Origin: Verrucomicrobiota bacterium
Lineage (GTDB): Bacteria > Verrucomicrobiota > Verrucomicrobiia > Opitutales > Opitutaceae
Length of the DNA stretch: 64,000 nt
Direction of reading: 5' to 3'
Assembly: GCA_018239675.1 (NCBI GenBank)
Contig: JAFEGX010000116.1
Coordinates: forward strand, 1-64,000
The notes below the pieces were generated by a model. The model did no database searches. It had not been told where the DNA came from and saw nothing but the letters and a program-made list of their open reading frames with translations. Shown piece by piece: positions 48,551 through 59,259 of this stretch. A program made the translations under genes and the position numbers. How positions within the stretch are numbered: position 1 is the first letter of the stretch; the number at the start of each line of letters is the position of its first letter.

Positions 48551-49192
48551 ATGCCTGCCTCCACCCCGAACCGCTCCCTCCCGCCGGCCGCCGGGATCCG
48601 CGACCGCATCCTGCAGGCGGCGCGCGCCCAGCTGTTTGCCTACGGCTACACCGCCCTGACGATGGACGAGCTCGCCGCGGAGCTGGGGATGAGCAAGAAG
48701 ACGCTCTACGTCCACTTCCCGAGCAAGGACGACCTGGTCGGCGAGATTCTCCAGGGATTCGTGACGGAGATCCGCGCCTCGGCGGAGGCGCTGTTCGGCG
48801 ACACGTCGCTCAGTTTCCCGGTGAAGCTCCACCGGTTCAGCGAGGCGATGGCCAAGCGCCTCCGGGTCAACCCGCACATCTTCCGCGACCTCCAGCGGTC
48901 CGCCCCGCACATGTACCGGCAGATCGAGGAGCTGCGGCACCGCAACATCCCGCTGATCTTCGGCCGGATGATCCGCCAGGGCCAGGCGGCGAGGATGGTC
49001 CGGGCCGACATCGACCCGGACTTCGCGATCGAATTCTGGCGCCCCGCCATCCAGGCGCTGATGCATCCCGACACCCTCGAGCGGCTCAAGCTCTCGCCCG
49101 ACGAAATGTTCTCCCGGTCCATCAACCTCTTTTTCGGCGGCCTCCTCACCCCCGCCGGACGCAAAGACTATGAAAAGCACCTCGACCCGTGA
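48551..49192 (+). CDS. TetR-family transcriptional regulator
   Basis: A 213-residue protein. The N-terminal TetR helix-turn-helix is well formed: IRDRILQAARAQLFAYGYTA, TMDELAAELGMSKKTLYVHF and PSKDDLVGEIL. The C-terminal ligand domain has no recognised subfamily signature. It overlaps the following HlyD-like gene by 23 nt and heads a seven-gene efflux operon, so it is almost certainly that operon's local repressor, responding to a substrate of the pump. Confidence 0.92.
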   Translation: MPASTPNRSLPPAAGIRDRILQAARAQLFAYGYTALTMDELAAELGMSKKTLYVHFPSKDDLVGEILQGFVTEIRASAEALFGDTSLSFPVKLHRFSEAMAKRLRVNPHIFRDLQRSAPHMYRQIEELRHRNIPLIFGRMIRQGQAARMVRADIDPDFAIEFWRPAIQALMHPDTLERLKLSPDEMFSRSINLFFGGLLTPAGRKDYEKHLDP

Positions 49193-50171
49193 CCTCCTCC
49201 GGCCAGCCGCGCTCCTCGCCGGCCTGGCGCTCGCGCTGTCCCTGACGGCCTGCTCCCGCAACGGCGCCGGCCACGGCGAACTCGTCCTCTCCGGCAACCT
49301 CGAGGTCAGCGACGCCCAGCTCGGCTTCAAGACCGCCGGCCGCCTCGTGGAGCGGCTCGTCTCCGAGGGCGACCGGGTCACCGCCGGCCAGCTGGTCGCC
49401 CGGCTCGACGACGCCGAGCAGCGCGCCCAGCTCGCGCTGCGCCAGGCCGAGCTCGCCGCGGCCGAGGCCGTGGTCGCCGAGCTCGAGGCCGGCTCGCGGC
49501 CGCAGGAGATCGCCGCCGCGGCCGCCACGCTGCGCAGTGCCGAGGCCGAACGCGACCGGGTGCGGCTCGACTACGCGCGGCAGAAGGAGCTGCGCGCCAA
49601 GGAGGTCATTTCCGACCGCGACTTCGAGGCCGCCGACGCCCAGCTGAAGGTCGCCGAGGCCCGCGCCGCCGAGGCCGCCGAGCGCCTCAAGCTGGTGCAG
49701 GAGGGTCCTCGCGCCGAGACCATCCGCCAGGCCCGCGCGCGCCTCGAGCAGGCCCGCGCCGCCGTCACCCTCGCCACCACCCAGCTCGACAACACGCGCG
49801 TCGTGTCGCCGCTCACCGGCACGGTCCTCGCCCACCATATCGAGCCCGGCGAGTTCGTCTCGCCCGGCACGCCGGTCGTGACCGTCGCCGAGACCGCGCA
49901 CATGTGGGTTCGTGCCTATGTGAACCAGCCTGACCTCGGCCGCGTGCGCCATGGCGAGAAGGTCGTCGTGCGCACCGACAGTTTCCCGGGCCGCGACTTC
50001 ACCGGCACGATCGGCTTCATCTCCTCCGAGGCCGAGTTTACGCCGAAGACGGTCCAGACGCCGAAGGAGCGCGTGAAGCTGGTCTTCCGCATCAAGGTCG
50101 ACGTCGAGAATCCCAAGGACGAGCTGAAGCCGGGCATGCCGGCCGACGTGATCCTGCCGCCCGCCAGCTGA
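49170..50171 (+). CDS. Periplasmic adaptor (HlyD/MFP family), lipoprotein-like
   Basis: A 333-residue membrane-fusion protein. The start overlaps TetR by 23 nt. A lipobox-like LSLTACSRN at residue ~27 suggests lipid anchoring. The order lipoyl half (GNLEVSDAQLGFKTAGRLVE), long coiled-coil hairpin rich in Ala/Glu (~80-200) and second lipoyl half (TRVVSPLTGTVLAHHIEPGE) is typical of YbhG/YhiI-like adaptors. It would connect the ABC-2 permeases to the TolC-like channel encoded at the end of the operon. Confidence 0.92.
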   Translation: MKSTSTRDLLRPAALLAGLALALSLTACSRNGAGHGELVLSGNLEVSDAQLGFKTAGRLVERLVSEGDRVTAGQLVARLDDAEQRAQLALRQAELAAAEAVVAELEAGSRPQEIAAAAATLRSAEAERDRVRLDYARQKELRAKEVISDRDFEAADAQLKVAEARAAEAAERLKLVQEGPRAETIRQARARLEQARAAVTLATTQLDNTRVVSPLTGTVLAHHIEPGEFVSPGTPVVTVAETAHMWVRAYVNQPDLGRVRHGEKVVVRTDSFPGRDFTGTIGFISSEAEFTPKTVQTPKERVKLVFRIKVDVENPKDELKPGMPADVILPPAS

Positions 50172-50181
50172 CCGCGCCCCC

Positions 50182-51120
50182 ATGCCCGAACCCGTCATCC
50201 GTGCCGCCGGCCTGCGCCGCGCCTTCGGCGCACTCGTCGCCGTCGACCGCCTCGACCTGGCGGTCGCACCCGGCGAGATCTTCGGCCTCGTCGGGCCCGA
50301 CGGCGCGGGCAAGACGACCACGATGCGGATGCTCACCGGCATCCTGCCGCCCACGGCCGGGACCGCGCAGGTGGCGGGCCACGACATCGTGGGCGACCGC
50401 GAGCACCTCAAGGAGCACATCGGCTACATGAGCCAGCGCTTCGGGCTCTATCCCGACCTCACGGTCGCCGAGAACATCGACTTCTACGCCGACATCTACA
50501 GCGTGCCGGCCGCGGAGCGCGGGCCGCGCACCGAGCAGCTGCTCGGCTTCAGCAACCTCACGCCGTTCCGGCACCGGTTCGCCGGCAACCTCTCGGGCGG
50601 CATGAAGCAGAAGCTCGGCCTGGCGTGCGCCCTGATCCATACGCCGCGCGTCCTGTTCCTGGACGAGCCGACCAACGGCGTCGATCCCGTGTCCCGCCGC
50701 GATTTCTGGCGGATCCTCTACCAGCTCGTCCGCGACGGCGTGACCATCTTCGTCTCCACCGCCTACCTCGACGAGGCCGAGCGCTGCAACCGCCTCGCCC
50801 TCCTGCACGAGGGACGCCTGCTCGCCCTCGGGACGCCCACCGAGATCAAGGCCCTGATGCCGGGGGCCCTCCTCGAGCTGCGCACCACGGCGCCGCGCCG
50901 CGCCGCCGCGCTGCTGCGCGGGGAGCTCCGCGACGCGACCGTCGGGCTGTTCGGCGACCGGGTCCACCTCGCCGCGCGCGACGCCGGCGCGGTCGACACC
51001 GCGGCCCGCCGGATCCTCGCCGCCGCCGGCCTCGACATCGTTTCCCTGCGTCCCGTCGAGCCGTCGCTCGAGGACGTGTTCGTGGCGGTGCTCGCCCACC
51101 AGCCGTCCGCCGCCCGCTGA
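50182..51120 (+). CDS. ABC transporter ATP-binding protein (efflux), first
   Basis: A 312-residue ATPase. Walker A is GPDGAGKTTT (Asp in place of the common Asn), Q-loop YMSQRFGLYP, signature LSGGMKQKL and Walker B VLFLDEPTNGVD, with H-loop-position serine (VSTAYLDEAERC) instead of the usual His. This last change may weaken hydrolysis. The C-terminal ~80 residues are the regulatory tail seen in DrrA/YbhF-like subunits. In YbhF one fused chain carries two ATPase domains; here they are separate genes. Confidence 0.92.
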   Translation: MPEPVIRAAGLRRAFGALVAVDRLDLAVAPGEIFGLVGPDGAGKTTTMRMLTGILPPTAGTAQVAGHDIVGDREHLKEHIGYMSQRFGLYPDLTVAENIDFYADIYSVPAAERGPRTEQLLGFSNLTPFRHRFAGNLSGGMKQKLGLACALIHTPRVLFLDEPTNGVDPVSRRDFWRILYQLVRDGVTIFVSTAYLDEAERCNRLALLHEGRLLALGTPTEIKALMPGALLELRTTAPRRAAALLRGELRDATVGLFGDRVHLAARDAGAVDTAARRILAAAGLDIVSLRPVEPSLEDVFVAVLAHQPSAAR

Positions 51121-51128
51121 ACCGCGCC

Positions 51129-52108
<980 letters not shown>

Positions 52109-52112
<4 letters not shown>

Positions 52113-53242
52113 GCCTCCGCCGACTCTGGGCCGTCGCCCGCAAGGAGGCGCTGCACATCCGGCGGGACCCGCGGAGCCTGATCCTGGCCGTGGGCATCCC
52201 CATGCTGATGCTCCTGATGTTCGGCTACGCCCTCACGCTCGACGTGGACCGGGTGCCGTTCGCCGTCTGGGACCAGGGCCGCACGCCGGCCAGCCGCGCG
52301 CTGGTGGCGGCGTTCAGCGCCACCCGCTACTTCGACTACCGCGGGCCGGTGGCGAGCTATGCCGAGGCCGAGCGGATGATCGACCTGCGCGAGGTGATGC
52401 TCGTGCTGGTGGTGCCGCCGGACTTCGCCACCCATCTCGCGGCTGGCCGCCCGGCGGGCGTGCAGGCGATCGTCGACGGGTCCGACTCCAACACCGCGGG
52501 CATCGTGCTTGGCTACACCCAGGGCATCGTCACCACCTACAACCAGGCCATCGCCCTCGAACAGGTCCGGCGGATCGCGGGCGCGGTGCCGGCCCCGGTC
52601 CTCGACCTGCGCCCGCGCGTCTGGTTCAACGCCGACCTCGAGAGCCGCAATTTCATCGTGCCGGGCATCATGGCGGTGATCATGGGCCTGATCGCGGCGC
52701 TGCTCACGTCGCTGACCATCGCCCGCGAGTGGGAGCGGGGCACGATGGAGCAGCTGATCTCCACTCCGGTGAAGCCGGCGGAGCTCATCCTCGGCAAGCT
52801 CCTGCCCTACTCCGCCATCGGGCTCGCCAACATGGTGATCGCGGTGCTGATGACCGTCTTCCTCTTCCACGTGCCGCTGCGGGGGAGCGTCCCGCTGCTC
52901 TTTGCGGTCGGCATGGTGTTCATTGTCGGCACGCTCGGCCAGGGCATCCTGATCAGCACCGTCGCCCGCCAGCAGCTGCTGGCCTCGCAGATGGCGATGA
53001 TCTCGACCTTCCTGCCGGCCTTCCTCCTGTCGGGCTTCGCGTTCGCGATCGCCAACATGCCCCTGCCGGTGCAGGGCATCACCTATCTCGTGCCGGCGCG
53101 GTATTTCGTCGCGCTGGTGAAGGGCATTTTCCTCCGGGGGGTTGGCCTCGAGACCCTGTGGGACGACGCCCTCTTCCTGGTGCTGTTCGCCCTGTTCGTC
53201 GCCGTCGTGGCGATCCGGAAGTCGCGCCAGACCCTCGGCTGA
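52109..53242 (+). CDS. ABC-2 type permease, first
   Basis: A 377-residue permease of the YbhS/YbhR type: one N-terminal helix (LILAVGIPMLMLLMFGYALT), a ~150-residue periplasmic domain with VQAIVDGSDSNTAGIVLGY and WFNADLESRNFIVPGIMAVI, and five C-terminal helices. The motif EWERGTMEQLISTPVKPAEL after the second helix is the family signature. It would pair with the second permease, encoded three bases downstream. Confidence 0.92.
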
Positions 53243-53244
53243 CC

Positions 53245-54375
53245 ATGTGGGAACGCATCCTCACGATCCTCCGCAAGGAGTTCCGCTCCGTCTTCCGCGA
53301 CCCGCGGATGCGGATGGTCATCATCGGCGTCCCCCTGATCCAGACCCTGATCTTCGGCTACGCCGTCTCGCTCGACGTCCGGCACGTGCGGCTGGCGGTG
53401 ATCGACCGCGACGGCACGCCGGCCAGCCGCGCACTGGTGGCCCGGTTCACCGGCTCCGCGTATTTCGACACCGTGGCATACCTGCAGGACGAGGACGCGG
53501 CCCGCGCGCTGGTTGACCGCACCGACGCGTCCGCGATCCTGCAGATCAACTCGGGCTACGAGCGCGAGCTGCGGGGCGGCCGCACGGCGCCGGTGCAGCT
53601 GATCATCGACGGGTCGGACTCGAACACCGCGCGCTTCGTGGTGAACTACGGCACCCAGATCGCGGCCGCGGCCAACACCGAGTTGATGCTCGACCGGGCC
53701 GCCCGCCAGCTGGGCCGGTCCGTCACCCCCGGCCGCGCCGACCTCCAGTTCCGCGCGTGGTTCAACGCCGACCTCGAGAGCCGCAACTTCTACGTCCCGG
53801 GCATAATCGCAATGCTGGTCATGCTCGTCGGCCTGATGCTGACCAGCATGGCCATCGTGCGGGAGAAGGAGGCCGGGACGATCGAGCAGATCATGGTGAC
53901 GCCCATCCAGCCGGTGGAGTTCATCCTGGGGAAGTGCGCGCCCTTCGCCGTGATCGGCTTCGTGAACACGGCGATGGTCTCGGCCATCGCGCTGCTCTGG
54001 TTTGATATCCCGTTCCGCGGGAGCTTCGTGCTGCTGCTCATCGGCGTCGCGCTCTTCCTGCTCAGCACGCTCGGCGTCGGGCTGTTCATCTCGACGGTGA
54101 GCCAGACGCAGCAGCAGGCGATGATGACGACCTTCTTCTTCTTTTTTCCGGCCATGCTCTTCTCGGGCTTCATCTTCCCGATCGCGAACATGCCGACCGT
54201 GATCCAGTGGATCAGCCTCCTCGATCCCCTGCGCTACATGCTCGTGATCATCCGCGGCGTGTTCCTCAAGGGCGTGGGTCTGGAGATCCTCTGGCCCCAG
54301 CTCGCGGCCCTGGCCGCCCTCGGCGTGGCGGTGCTCATCTTTGCCGTGCGCCGCTTCCACAAGCACCTCTCGTAA
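53245..54375 (+). CDS. ABC-2 type permease, second
   Basis: A 376-residue paralogue of the permease just upstream, with the same layout: MVIIGVPLIQTLIFGYAVSL, the periplasmic domain with VQLIIDGSDSNTARFVVNYG and WFNADLESRNFYVPGIIAML, then EKEAGTIEQIMVTPIQPVEF and the helix bundle. Shared SRALVA and DGSDSNTA motifs show duplication of a common ancestor. Expected to form a heterodimeric membrane core with its partner. Confidence 0.92.
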   Translation: MWERILTILRKEFRSVFRDPRMRMVIIGVPLIQTLIFGYAVSLDVRHVRLAVIDRDGTPASRALVARFTGSAYFDTVAYLQDEDAARALVDRTDASAILQINSGYERELRGGRTAPVQLIIDGSDSNTARFVVNYGTQIAAAANTELMLDRAARQLGRSVTPGRADLQFRAWFNADLESRNFYVPGIIAMLVMLVGLMLTSMAIVREKEAGTIEQIMVTPIQPVEFILGKCAPFAVIGFVNTAMVSAIALLWFDIPFRGSFVLLLIGVALFLLSTLGVGLFISTVSQTQQQAMMTTFFFFFPAMLFSGFIFPIANMPTVIQWISLLDPLRYMLVIIRGVFLKGVGLEILWPQLAALAALGVAVLIFAVRRFHKHLS

Positions 54376-54390
54376 ACCCATCGTTCCGCC

Positions 54391-55692
54391 ATGAAGACGC
54401 TCGCCCTTCCCGTCCTGTGCGCCCTCGGCGCCCTCGGCCTTGCCGCCGCCGAGCCCCCGCTCTCGCTCGACGACTGCCTCGCGCTGGCCAACTCCCGGCA
54501 TCCCGCCCTCGCCGCCTCGCAGGCCGGCGTGGCGGCGGCGACCGAGGCCGTGGGCGAGGCCCGCGCGCCGTATCTGCCGCAGGTCGACCTCAGTGCCGGC
54601 TACCACCGGTGGCAGAAGCGGGCGTTCCTGCCCTCGGGGCTCTCGCTGCCGGGCCGCACGATCCCGGACCTGATCGGACCGCTCAATGACTGGACGGGCG
54701 GCGTCACGGGCCGGTACACGCTGTACGATTTCGGCGAGCGGGGCGCGAACGTCTCGGCCGCCATCGCCCGGCGCGCCGCCGCGGAGGCCGAGGCCGACAC
54801 CACGCGGGCCGACGTCCGCTGGTCGGTGCAGACGGCGTTCTTCGGCCTCGCGGCCGCCCAGGAGCTGGCCACTGTCGCGGACCAGAACCTCGCCCGCACC
54901 GAGCGCCACCTCCGGATGGTCGAGGCCCGCCGGCAGGCCGGCGCGGTCTCGCCGGCCGACGTGCTGCGCCTCGAGGCGGAGGTCGCGGCCGCGCGGCTGC
55001 AGGTGATCTCAGCCCAGAGCCAGGTGCGCGTCGCCGGCGGCCGGCTCAACACCATGATGGGCCGCGCGGCCGAGACCCCCGTGGCCATCACCCCGCCGAC
55101 GGTCGCGCCGCCGCCCCCGCAAGAGGACCTGGGGCAGGCGGTCGAGCACGCGCTGGCCCGGCGGCCGGAGCTGCAGTCGGCGGCCAAACGGGTCACCGCC
55201 GCCAAAGCCGGCGTGGAAGGCGCCCGGGCCTCCCGCGCCGCCAAGGTGCGGGCCGACGCCGCCTATGGCTGGAACGACACCGCCTGGACTCCCGAGACCC
55301 GCGAGTGGCAGGCCGGGTTGTCGGTGGACGTGCCGGTCTTCGACGGCGGCACGCGCCGGAGCCGGATCTCGCGGTCGCGCGCGGAGCTGGCCCGCGAGGA
55401 GGCCAACCTGGAAAATCGCCGCCTGCAGGTCCGGCAGGAAGTTTGGGCGGCGATGAGCGAGGTGGACCGCACGTGGGCTTCGATCGCGGCCAACGAGGCC
55501 GGCGTGAAGGCGAGCAGCGAGAGCCTGCGGGTCACGCAGGAGCGCTACCAGAATGGCGCCGCCGTGGTGACCGACCTGCTCGACACCCAGACCGCGCTGA
55601 CCCGGGCTGAGGCCGGGCTGGCGGCGGCGCGCTGGGACTACCTCGCCGCGCGCGCCGCGTACGACCGCGCCACCGGAGCGACGTCACCCTGA
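54391..55692 (+). CDS. TolC-family outer-membrane efflux protein
   Basis: A 433-residue protein with a signal peptide ending GLAAAEPP. Two OEP repeats are visible, each an Ala/Arg/Glu-rich helical hairpin with characteristic RPELQSAAKRVTAAKAGVEG and SVDVPVFDGGTRRSRISRSR segments. It forms the trimeric exit duct of the pump. It is the last gene of the TetR-HlyD-ATPase-ATPase-permease-permease-TolC operon, which is complete in the window, and it is convergent with the MscS gene, four bases away. Confidence 0.93.
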   Translation: MKTLALPVLCALGALGLAAAEPPLSLDDCLALANSRHPALAASQAGVAAATEAVGEARAPYLPQVDLSAGYHRWQKRAFLPSGLSLPGRTIPDLIGPLNDWTGGVTGRYTLYDFGERGANVSAAIARRAAAEAEADTTRADVRWSVQTAFFGLAAAQELATVADQNLARTERHLRMVEARRQAGAVSPADVLRLEAEVAAARLQVISAQSQVRVAGGRLNTMMGRAAETPVAITPPTVAPPPPQEDLGQAVEHALARRPELQSAAKRVTAAKAGVEGARASRAAKVRADAAYGWNDTAWTPETREWQAGLSVDVPVFDGGTRRSRISRSRAELAREEANLENRRLQVRQEVWAAMSEVDRTWASIAANEAGVKASSESLRVTQERYQNGAAVVTDLLDTQTALTRAEAGLAAARWDYLAARAAYDRATGATSP

Positions 55693-55696
55693 GGCC

Positions 55697-56929
55697 TCAG
55701 GCCCGGGGCCGGAGTCGCTCCACGAGCTGCTCCGGCAGGTGCACGGTCTGGGTCGGGAACGCGAATGACAACCCGCGCGCGTTCACCGCGCGCATGATGG
55801 CCAGGTTCAGTCGCTCCTTCAGGCGCAGGGACGCGAGAATGTCGGGGCTGAACGTCGTATAGATGACCTGGATGTCGAGCGACGAGGCGGAGAAGCCCGA
55901 GAAGAACACGACCACCGAGGCGGGATCGACCTCGGGATCGCCGCTGATGAGCTGGCGGAGGTCGGCCAGGATGGCCTCCATCTGCTCGGGCCGCGTATCG
56001 TAGGTCAGGCCGAGCGTCTGCTCGGTGCGGCGACCGGTGAAGCGGGAGAGATTCACGATCGACTCCGCAGCCACCGCCTTGTTCGGGAGCACGACCAGCG
56101 AGCGGTCGAACAGGCGGATCTTGGTCGAGCGGAGGCCGATGTCCTCGACGGTGCCGGTGCTGCTGCCGATCTTCACGACATCGCCAACCTTGAATGGCTG
56201 GTCCATCACCACCACGAACGAACCGAAGAGATTCGCGATCGTGTCCTGCGCAGCGAGGGCGAAGGCCAGGCCGCCGATGCCGAGGGAGGTGAGCAGCGCC
56301 CCGACCTTGGCGCCCAGGCTGTCGGCGATGATAATGATGCCGATGATCACCGTCATCACGAACAGCGTCTTCTTGATCAGCGGCATGAACGTCGCGACCG
56401 TCATCTTCCGCTGGTGCGCCATCTCCTCAAGGTGGTCGAGGACGGCGCCGCCCGCGCGGATCACGCCCCAGAGCAGCACGCTGAGGACGGCGATCAGGGC
56501 GCCGTTGTTGATGAGCCGGTCGACCTGTTCCGAGAGCTGGAGGACAGTCAGGGAACCGAATATGCCAAGCACCATCACCAGGGTCGCGGCGGGCGACTCG
56601 AGGGCCGGGAAGAGCTTGTCGTCGAGCGTGGTCTCGGTCTTCTCCGCGAGCTTCTTCAGGTAGAAGAAGATCACATTGGTGATGAGGTGGCGGAGGAGGA
56701 TGGCCGCAATGAACAGGACGCCGCAGGCGATCCAGTGGAACAGGCCGTCGTCGATCGCCGGGAAAAAATGGTGGAGCCAGGAGACGAAGCGCTCGAGGAG
56801 GTCGGTGACCTCGCGCGGCTGCACCCGGGCCGGCGCGGCCGACGGGGTGGCGGCGGCGGCATCGGCCGCATCGGCGGCAAAGGCGGCGACGCCCGGCAGG
56901 AGCGTGCTCAGGAAGATCAGGCGTTTCAT
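55697..56929 (-). CDS. MscS-type mechanosensitive channel
   Basis: A 410-residue membrane protein with a signal peptide, a short periplasmic region and about four helices. The pore helix and beta domain follow the MscS pattern: GIGGLAFALAAQDTIANLFG, FVVVMDQPFKVGDVVKIGSS and GTVEDIGLRSTKIRLFDRSL. The C-terminal domain contains TLGLTYDTRPEQMEAILADL. It would release solutes at hypo-osmotic shock. The extra N-terminal helices place it with medium-size MscS homologues. It is monocistronic by position. Confidence 0.9.
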   Translation of the reverse strand: MKRLIFLSTLLPGVAAFAADAADAAAATPSAAPARVQPREVTDLLERFVSWLHHFFPAIDDGLFHWIACGVLFIAAILLRHLITNVIFFYLKKLAEKTETTLDDKLFPALESPAATLVMVLGIFGSLTVLQLSEQVDRLINNGALIAVLSVLLWGVIRAGGAVLDHLEEMAHQRKMTVATFMPLIKKTLFVMTVIIGIIIIADSLGAKVGALLTSLGIGGLAFALAAQDTIANLFGSFVVVMDQPFKVGDVVKIGSSTGTVEDIGLRSTKIRLFDRSLVVLPNKAVAAESIVNLSRFTGRRTEQTLGLTYDTRPEQMEAILADLRQLISGDPEVDPASVVVFFSGFSASSLDIQVIYTTFSPDILASLRLKERLNLAIMRAVNARGLSFAFPTQTVHLPEQLVERLRPRA

Positions 56930-57072
56930 GGGAACGGGTTAACCCAAGGCGCCGGAGCCGCCTTGTCAAAATATCCCCGGCGGCCCGCGGCCGGGTGGAA
57001 AAATCCGCCGTGTTTCCCGTCCCGCACTCCCCGCTTGCCCGGCGCCCGGCGCCGCCGCCATGCTGCGCCGCC

Positions 57073-58026
57073 ATGCTCCTGTCGCTTGCCCTGCTCGACT
57101 CCATGCCGCTCTGGGCCTGGGCCGGGTTCTTCGCCTTCATCGTCGCGATGCTCGCGCTCGACCTGGGCGTCCTGCAGCGCACCCCGCACGCCGTGTCGAT
57201 GAAGGAGGCGCTGGTCTGGTGCGCGGTGTGGTTCTCCCTCGCGCTCGGCTTCAACGCCCTGCTGCTGCACTGGCGCGGCGGCGAGGCCGCCCAGCAGTTC
57301 CTCGCGGCCTACCTCGTGGAGCTGTGCCTGAGCGTCGACAATGTCTTCGTCTTCATCCTCGTCTTCGCCTACTTCAAGGTGTCCCCGCAGTACCAGCATC
57401 GCGTGCTCTTCTGGGGTATCATTGGCGCCGTCCTGATGCGCGGCGTCTTCATCCTCGTCGGCGTCGAGATGATCCAGCGCTTCCACTGGGTGCTGTACCT
57501 GTTCGGCCTCTTCCTCGTCTATACCGGCGTCAAGATGGCCCTGCCCCGGGACGAGGCGGAACAGATTCACCCCGACAAGAACATCGCCGTCCGGATGTTC
57601 CGGCGCTTCTTCCCGGTCTCCACCCAGGCAACGGGCGGAAGCTTTTTCACGCTCGAGCACGGCCGGCGCATGGCGACCCCGCTGTTCGTCGTGCTGATCG
57701 TGATCGAGACCACGGATCTCGTGTTCGCGCTGGATTCATTGCCGGCGGTGCTCGCGATCACCAAGGACGGCTTCATCGCCCTGACCTCGAACATCTTCGC
57801 CATCCTTGGGCTGCGCTCCCTCTATTTCGCCCTGAACGGCGTGATGCAGCTCTTCCGTTACCTCAAGGTCGGGCTGGCGATCATCCTGGTGTTCATCGGC
57901 ATCAAGATGCTGATCGTCCGCTGGCTGGACATCACCACCGCCACGTCGCTGGGGGTGATTGGCGGCGTGCTGACAATGTCGGTGCTGCTGTCGCTCCTGA
58001 TCAAGGAGCCGCCGGCCAAGTCCTGA
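57073..58026 (+). CDS. TerC/Alx-family membrane protein
   Basis: A 317-residue protein with about nine helices. TerC hallmarks are AYLVELCLSVDNVFVFILVF and VIETTDLVFALDSLPAVLAI, which carry the buried acidic residues thought to bind a metal ion. Family members (Alx, MeeF/MeeY) export manganese and help metallation of secreted proteins. I start at ATG 57073; a longer in-frame start at 56995 would add a proline-rich tail. It is monocistronic and divergent from mscS. Confidence 0.88.
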   Translation: MLLSLALLDSMPLWAWAGFFAFIVAMLALDLGVLQRTPHAVSMKEALVWCAVWFSLALGFNALLLHWRGGEAAQQFLAAYLVELCLSVDNVFVFILVFAYFKVSPQYQHRVLFWGIIGAVLMRGVFILVGVEMIQRFHWVLYLFGLFLVYTGVKMALPRDEAEQIHPDKNIAVRMFRRFFPVSTQATGGSFFTLEHGRRMATPLFVVLIVIETTDLVFALDSLPAVLAITKDGFIALTSNIFAILGLRSLYFALNGVMQLFRYLKVGLAIILVFIGIKMLIVRWLDITTATSLGVIGGVLTMSVLLSLLIKEPPAKS

Positions 58027-58458
58027 TCAGGCGAGAAACCGTCCGGCCCACTCGACCCGCGCCAGCGGCCGCGGCCGCCACGGGCCAAAGACGCGGTACC
58101 GCAGCCTCGCCACCTGACGGTAGCCGGCGTCGCGCCACGCCGCCGGCCACACCGCCAGCACCGCGGCCAATTCGTCGCCCAGCCCGCCGCAGGTCCGCAG
58201 CGCCGCCAGCACGCCATCGGTGCGCAGGCGGAATTCGCCGTGTTCCCGCCGCGCCCAGTCGTTCACGAACACCAGCGAGTCGAAGTCATCCGCCGGGAGA
58301 CCCCGCGCGCGCAGGAACGACTGGCCGTGCGCTCCCTGGAGCGGCGCGTACCGGAGGCGCCCCTCCCCATCCAGCCGGAGCAGCAGTCGCACGATGCGCT
58401 GGCAGAGGCTGCACTCCCCGTCGAAGAGCAGCACCGGTCCGGGGGCGGTTGGGTCCAT
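58027..58458 (-). CDS. DCC-family (DUF393) thiol-disulfide oxidoreductase-like protein
   Basis: A 143-residue protein with the DCC signature near its start: VLLFDGECSLCQRIVRLLLR, in which D, C and C give the family its name. The later RTDGVLAALRTCGGLGDELA and YRQVARLRYRVFGPWRP segments also fit. Thiol-redox activity is presumed from CxxC; no substrate is known. It ends one base after the TerC gene on the opposite strand. Confidence 0.88.
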   Translation of the reverse strand: MDPTAPGPVLLFDGECSLCQRIVRLLLRLDGEGRLRYAPLQGAHGQSFLRARGLPADDFDSLVFVNDWARREHGEFRLRTDGVLAALRTCGGLGDELAAVLAVWPAAWRDAGYRQVARLRYRVFGPWRPRPLARVEWAGRFLA

Positions 58459-58500
58459 GATGCGAACTTCCGCGAGGTTTCGCCGGGGCGCAACCCGTGA

Positions 58501-59145
58501 CTACCGGCGCGGGCCGGCGGCGACCTCGGCAACGTCGGCCAGCTCCGCCACGACCTCCGCGGCCCGCGCGAGTCGCTCGACCAGCGCGGCGTTGGCGAAG
58601 GTGCCCTGCTCGGCGTACCGCGCCTGCCCGTTCTCGATCATGAGCCGGAGGCCGCGAACCCCTTTCGCCTCAGCCAGGGCGTTGACCTTGGCTCGCAGCT
58701 CCGGGATTAGGGCGGCGCGCAGGAAGTCCGGCTGGTTGGTCTGGACGAACCAGACATCGTCGAACGCCCGGTCACCCACCTCGATCTCGCTCGCGCCGAA
58801 CAGCTCGAGGACCTTGGTGCCCAAACCTTGGCGCTGGAGCGCCAGCGTCAGCCCGTCCGCGGTCCGCGGCGTGACCGCCACCGCACACCAAACGGTGCGC
58901 GATTTTCCCGCTCCGGTCGTGTAGCTGAAAAACTCCAGCGGCCGGCCGCGCCAGTTGCCCCTGGCCCGGAGCTTCTGCAGGCCGAGCGCCGAGGCGGACG
59001 ACGCCTCGACATTCAGGCCGAATTGCTCCGCGAGGCGCCGCAGCTGCTCGGCGGCGATCCGGTTGTCACGGATCGCGGCCCAGAGAACTAGGGCCACCAC
59101 GCCCGCTATCACAATCACCGGCAGAAGCGGGAAGATCGTGGCCAC
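58501..59145 (-). CDS. Membrane-anchored protein of unknown function
   Basis: A 214-residue protein with one N-terminal helix (FPLLPVIVIAGVVALVLWAA) and a cytosolic or periplasmic domain of mixed secondary structure. The core WRGRPLEFFSYTTGAGKSRT VW resembles DUF3137-like proteins that sense or modify membranes, but I do not claim the family. Start GTG 59145 is chosen because it places the helix at the N-terminus; a longer start at 59241 would add an odd 32-residue leader running into the terminator of the next gene. No operon partner is evident. Confidence 0.6.
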   Translation of the reverse strand: MATIFPLLPVIVIAGVVALVLWAAIRDNRIAAEQLRRLAEQFGLNVEASSASALGLQKLRARGNWRGRPLEFFSYTTGAGKSRTVWCAVAVTPRTADGLTLALQRQGLGTKVLELFGASEIEVGDRAFDDVWFVQTNQPDFLRAALIPELRAKVNALAEAKGVRGLRLMIENGQARYAEQGTFANAALVERLARAAEVVAELADVAEVAAGPRR

Positions 59146-59200
59146 GCCGCGATTCTCCCCGCTCACCGGAAAACCGCAAAGACATTCCCGCCAGGCCCGG

Positions 59201-59233
59201 AAACGAGAAAGGCCGGACCCCAAGGGTCCGGCC
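59201..59233 (-). terminator. Rho-independent terminator of the Hsp20 operon
   Basis: GGCCGGACCC, CAA, GGGTCCGGCC form a perfect 10-bp stem. On the minus strand it is followed by TTTCTCGTTT, a fair U-tract. It lies about 27 nt after the stop of the second Hsp20 gene. Confidence 0.85.
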
Positions 59234-59259
59234 GGTTCCACGTGCCGTCGTGGTTGCCG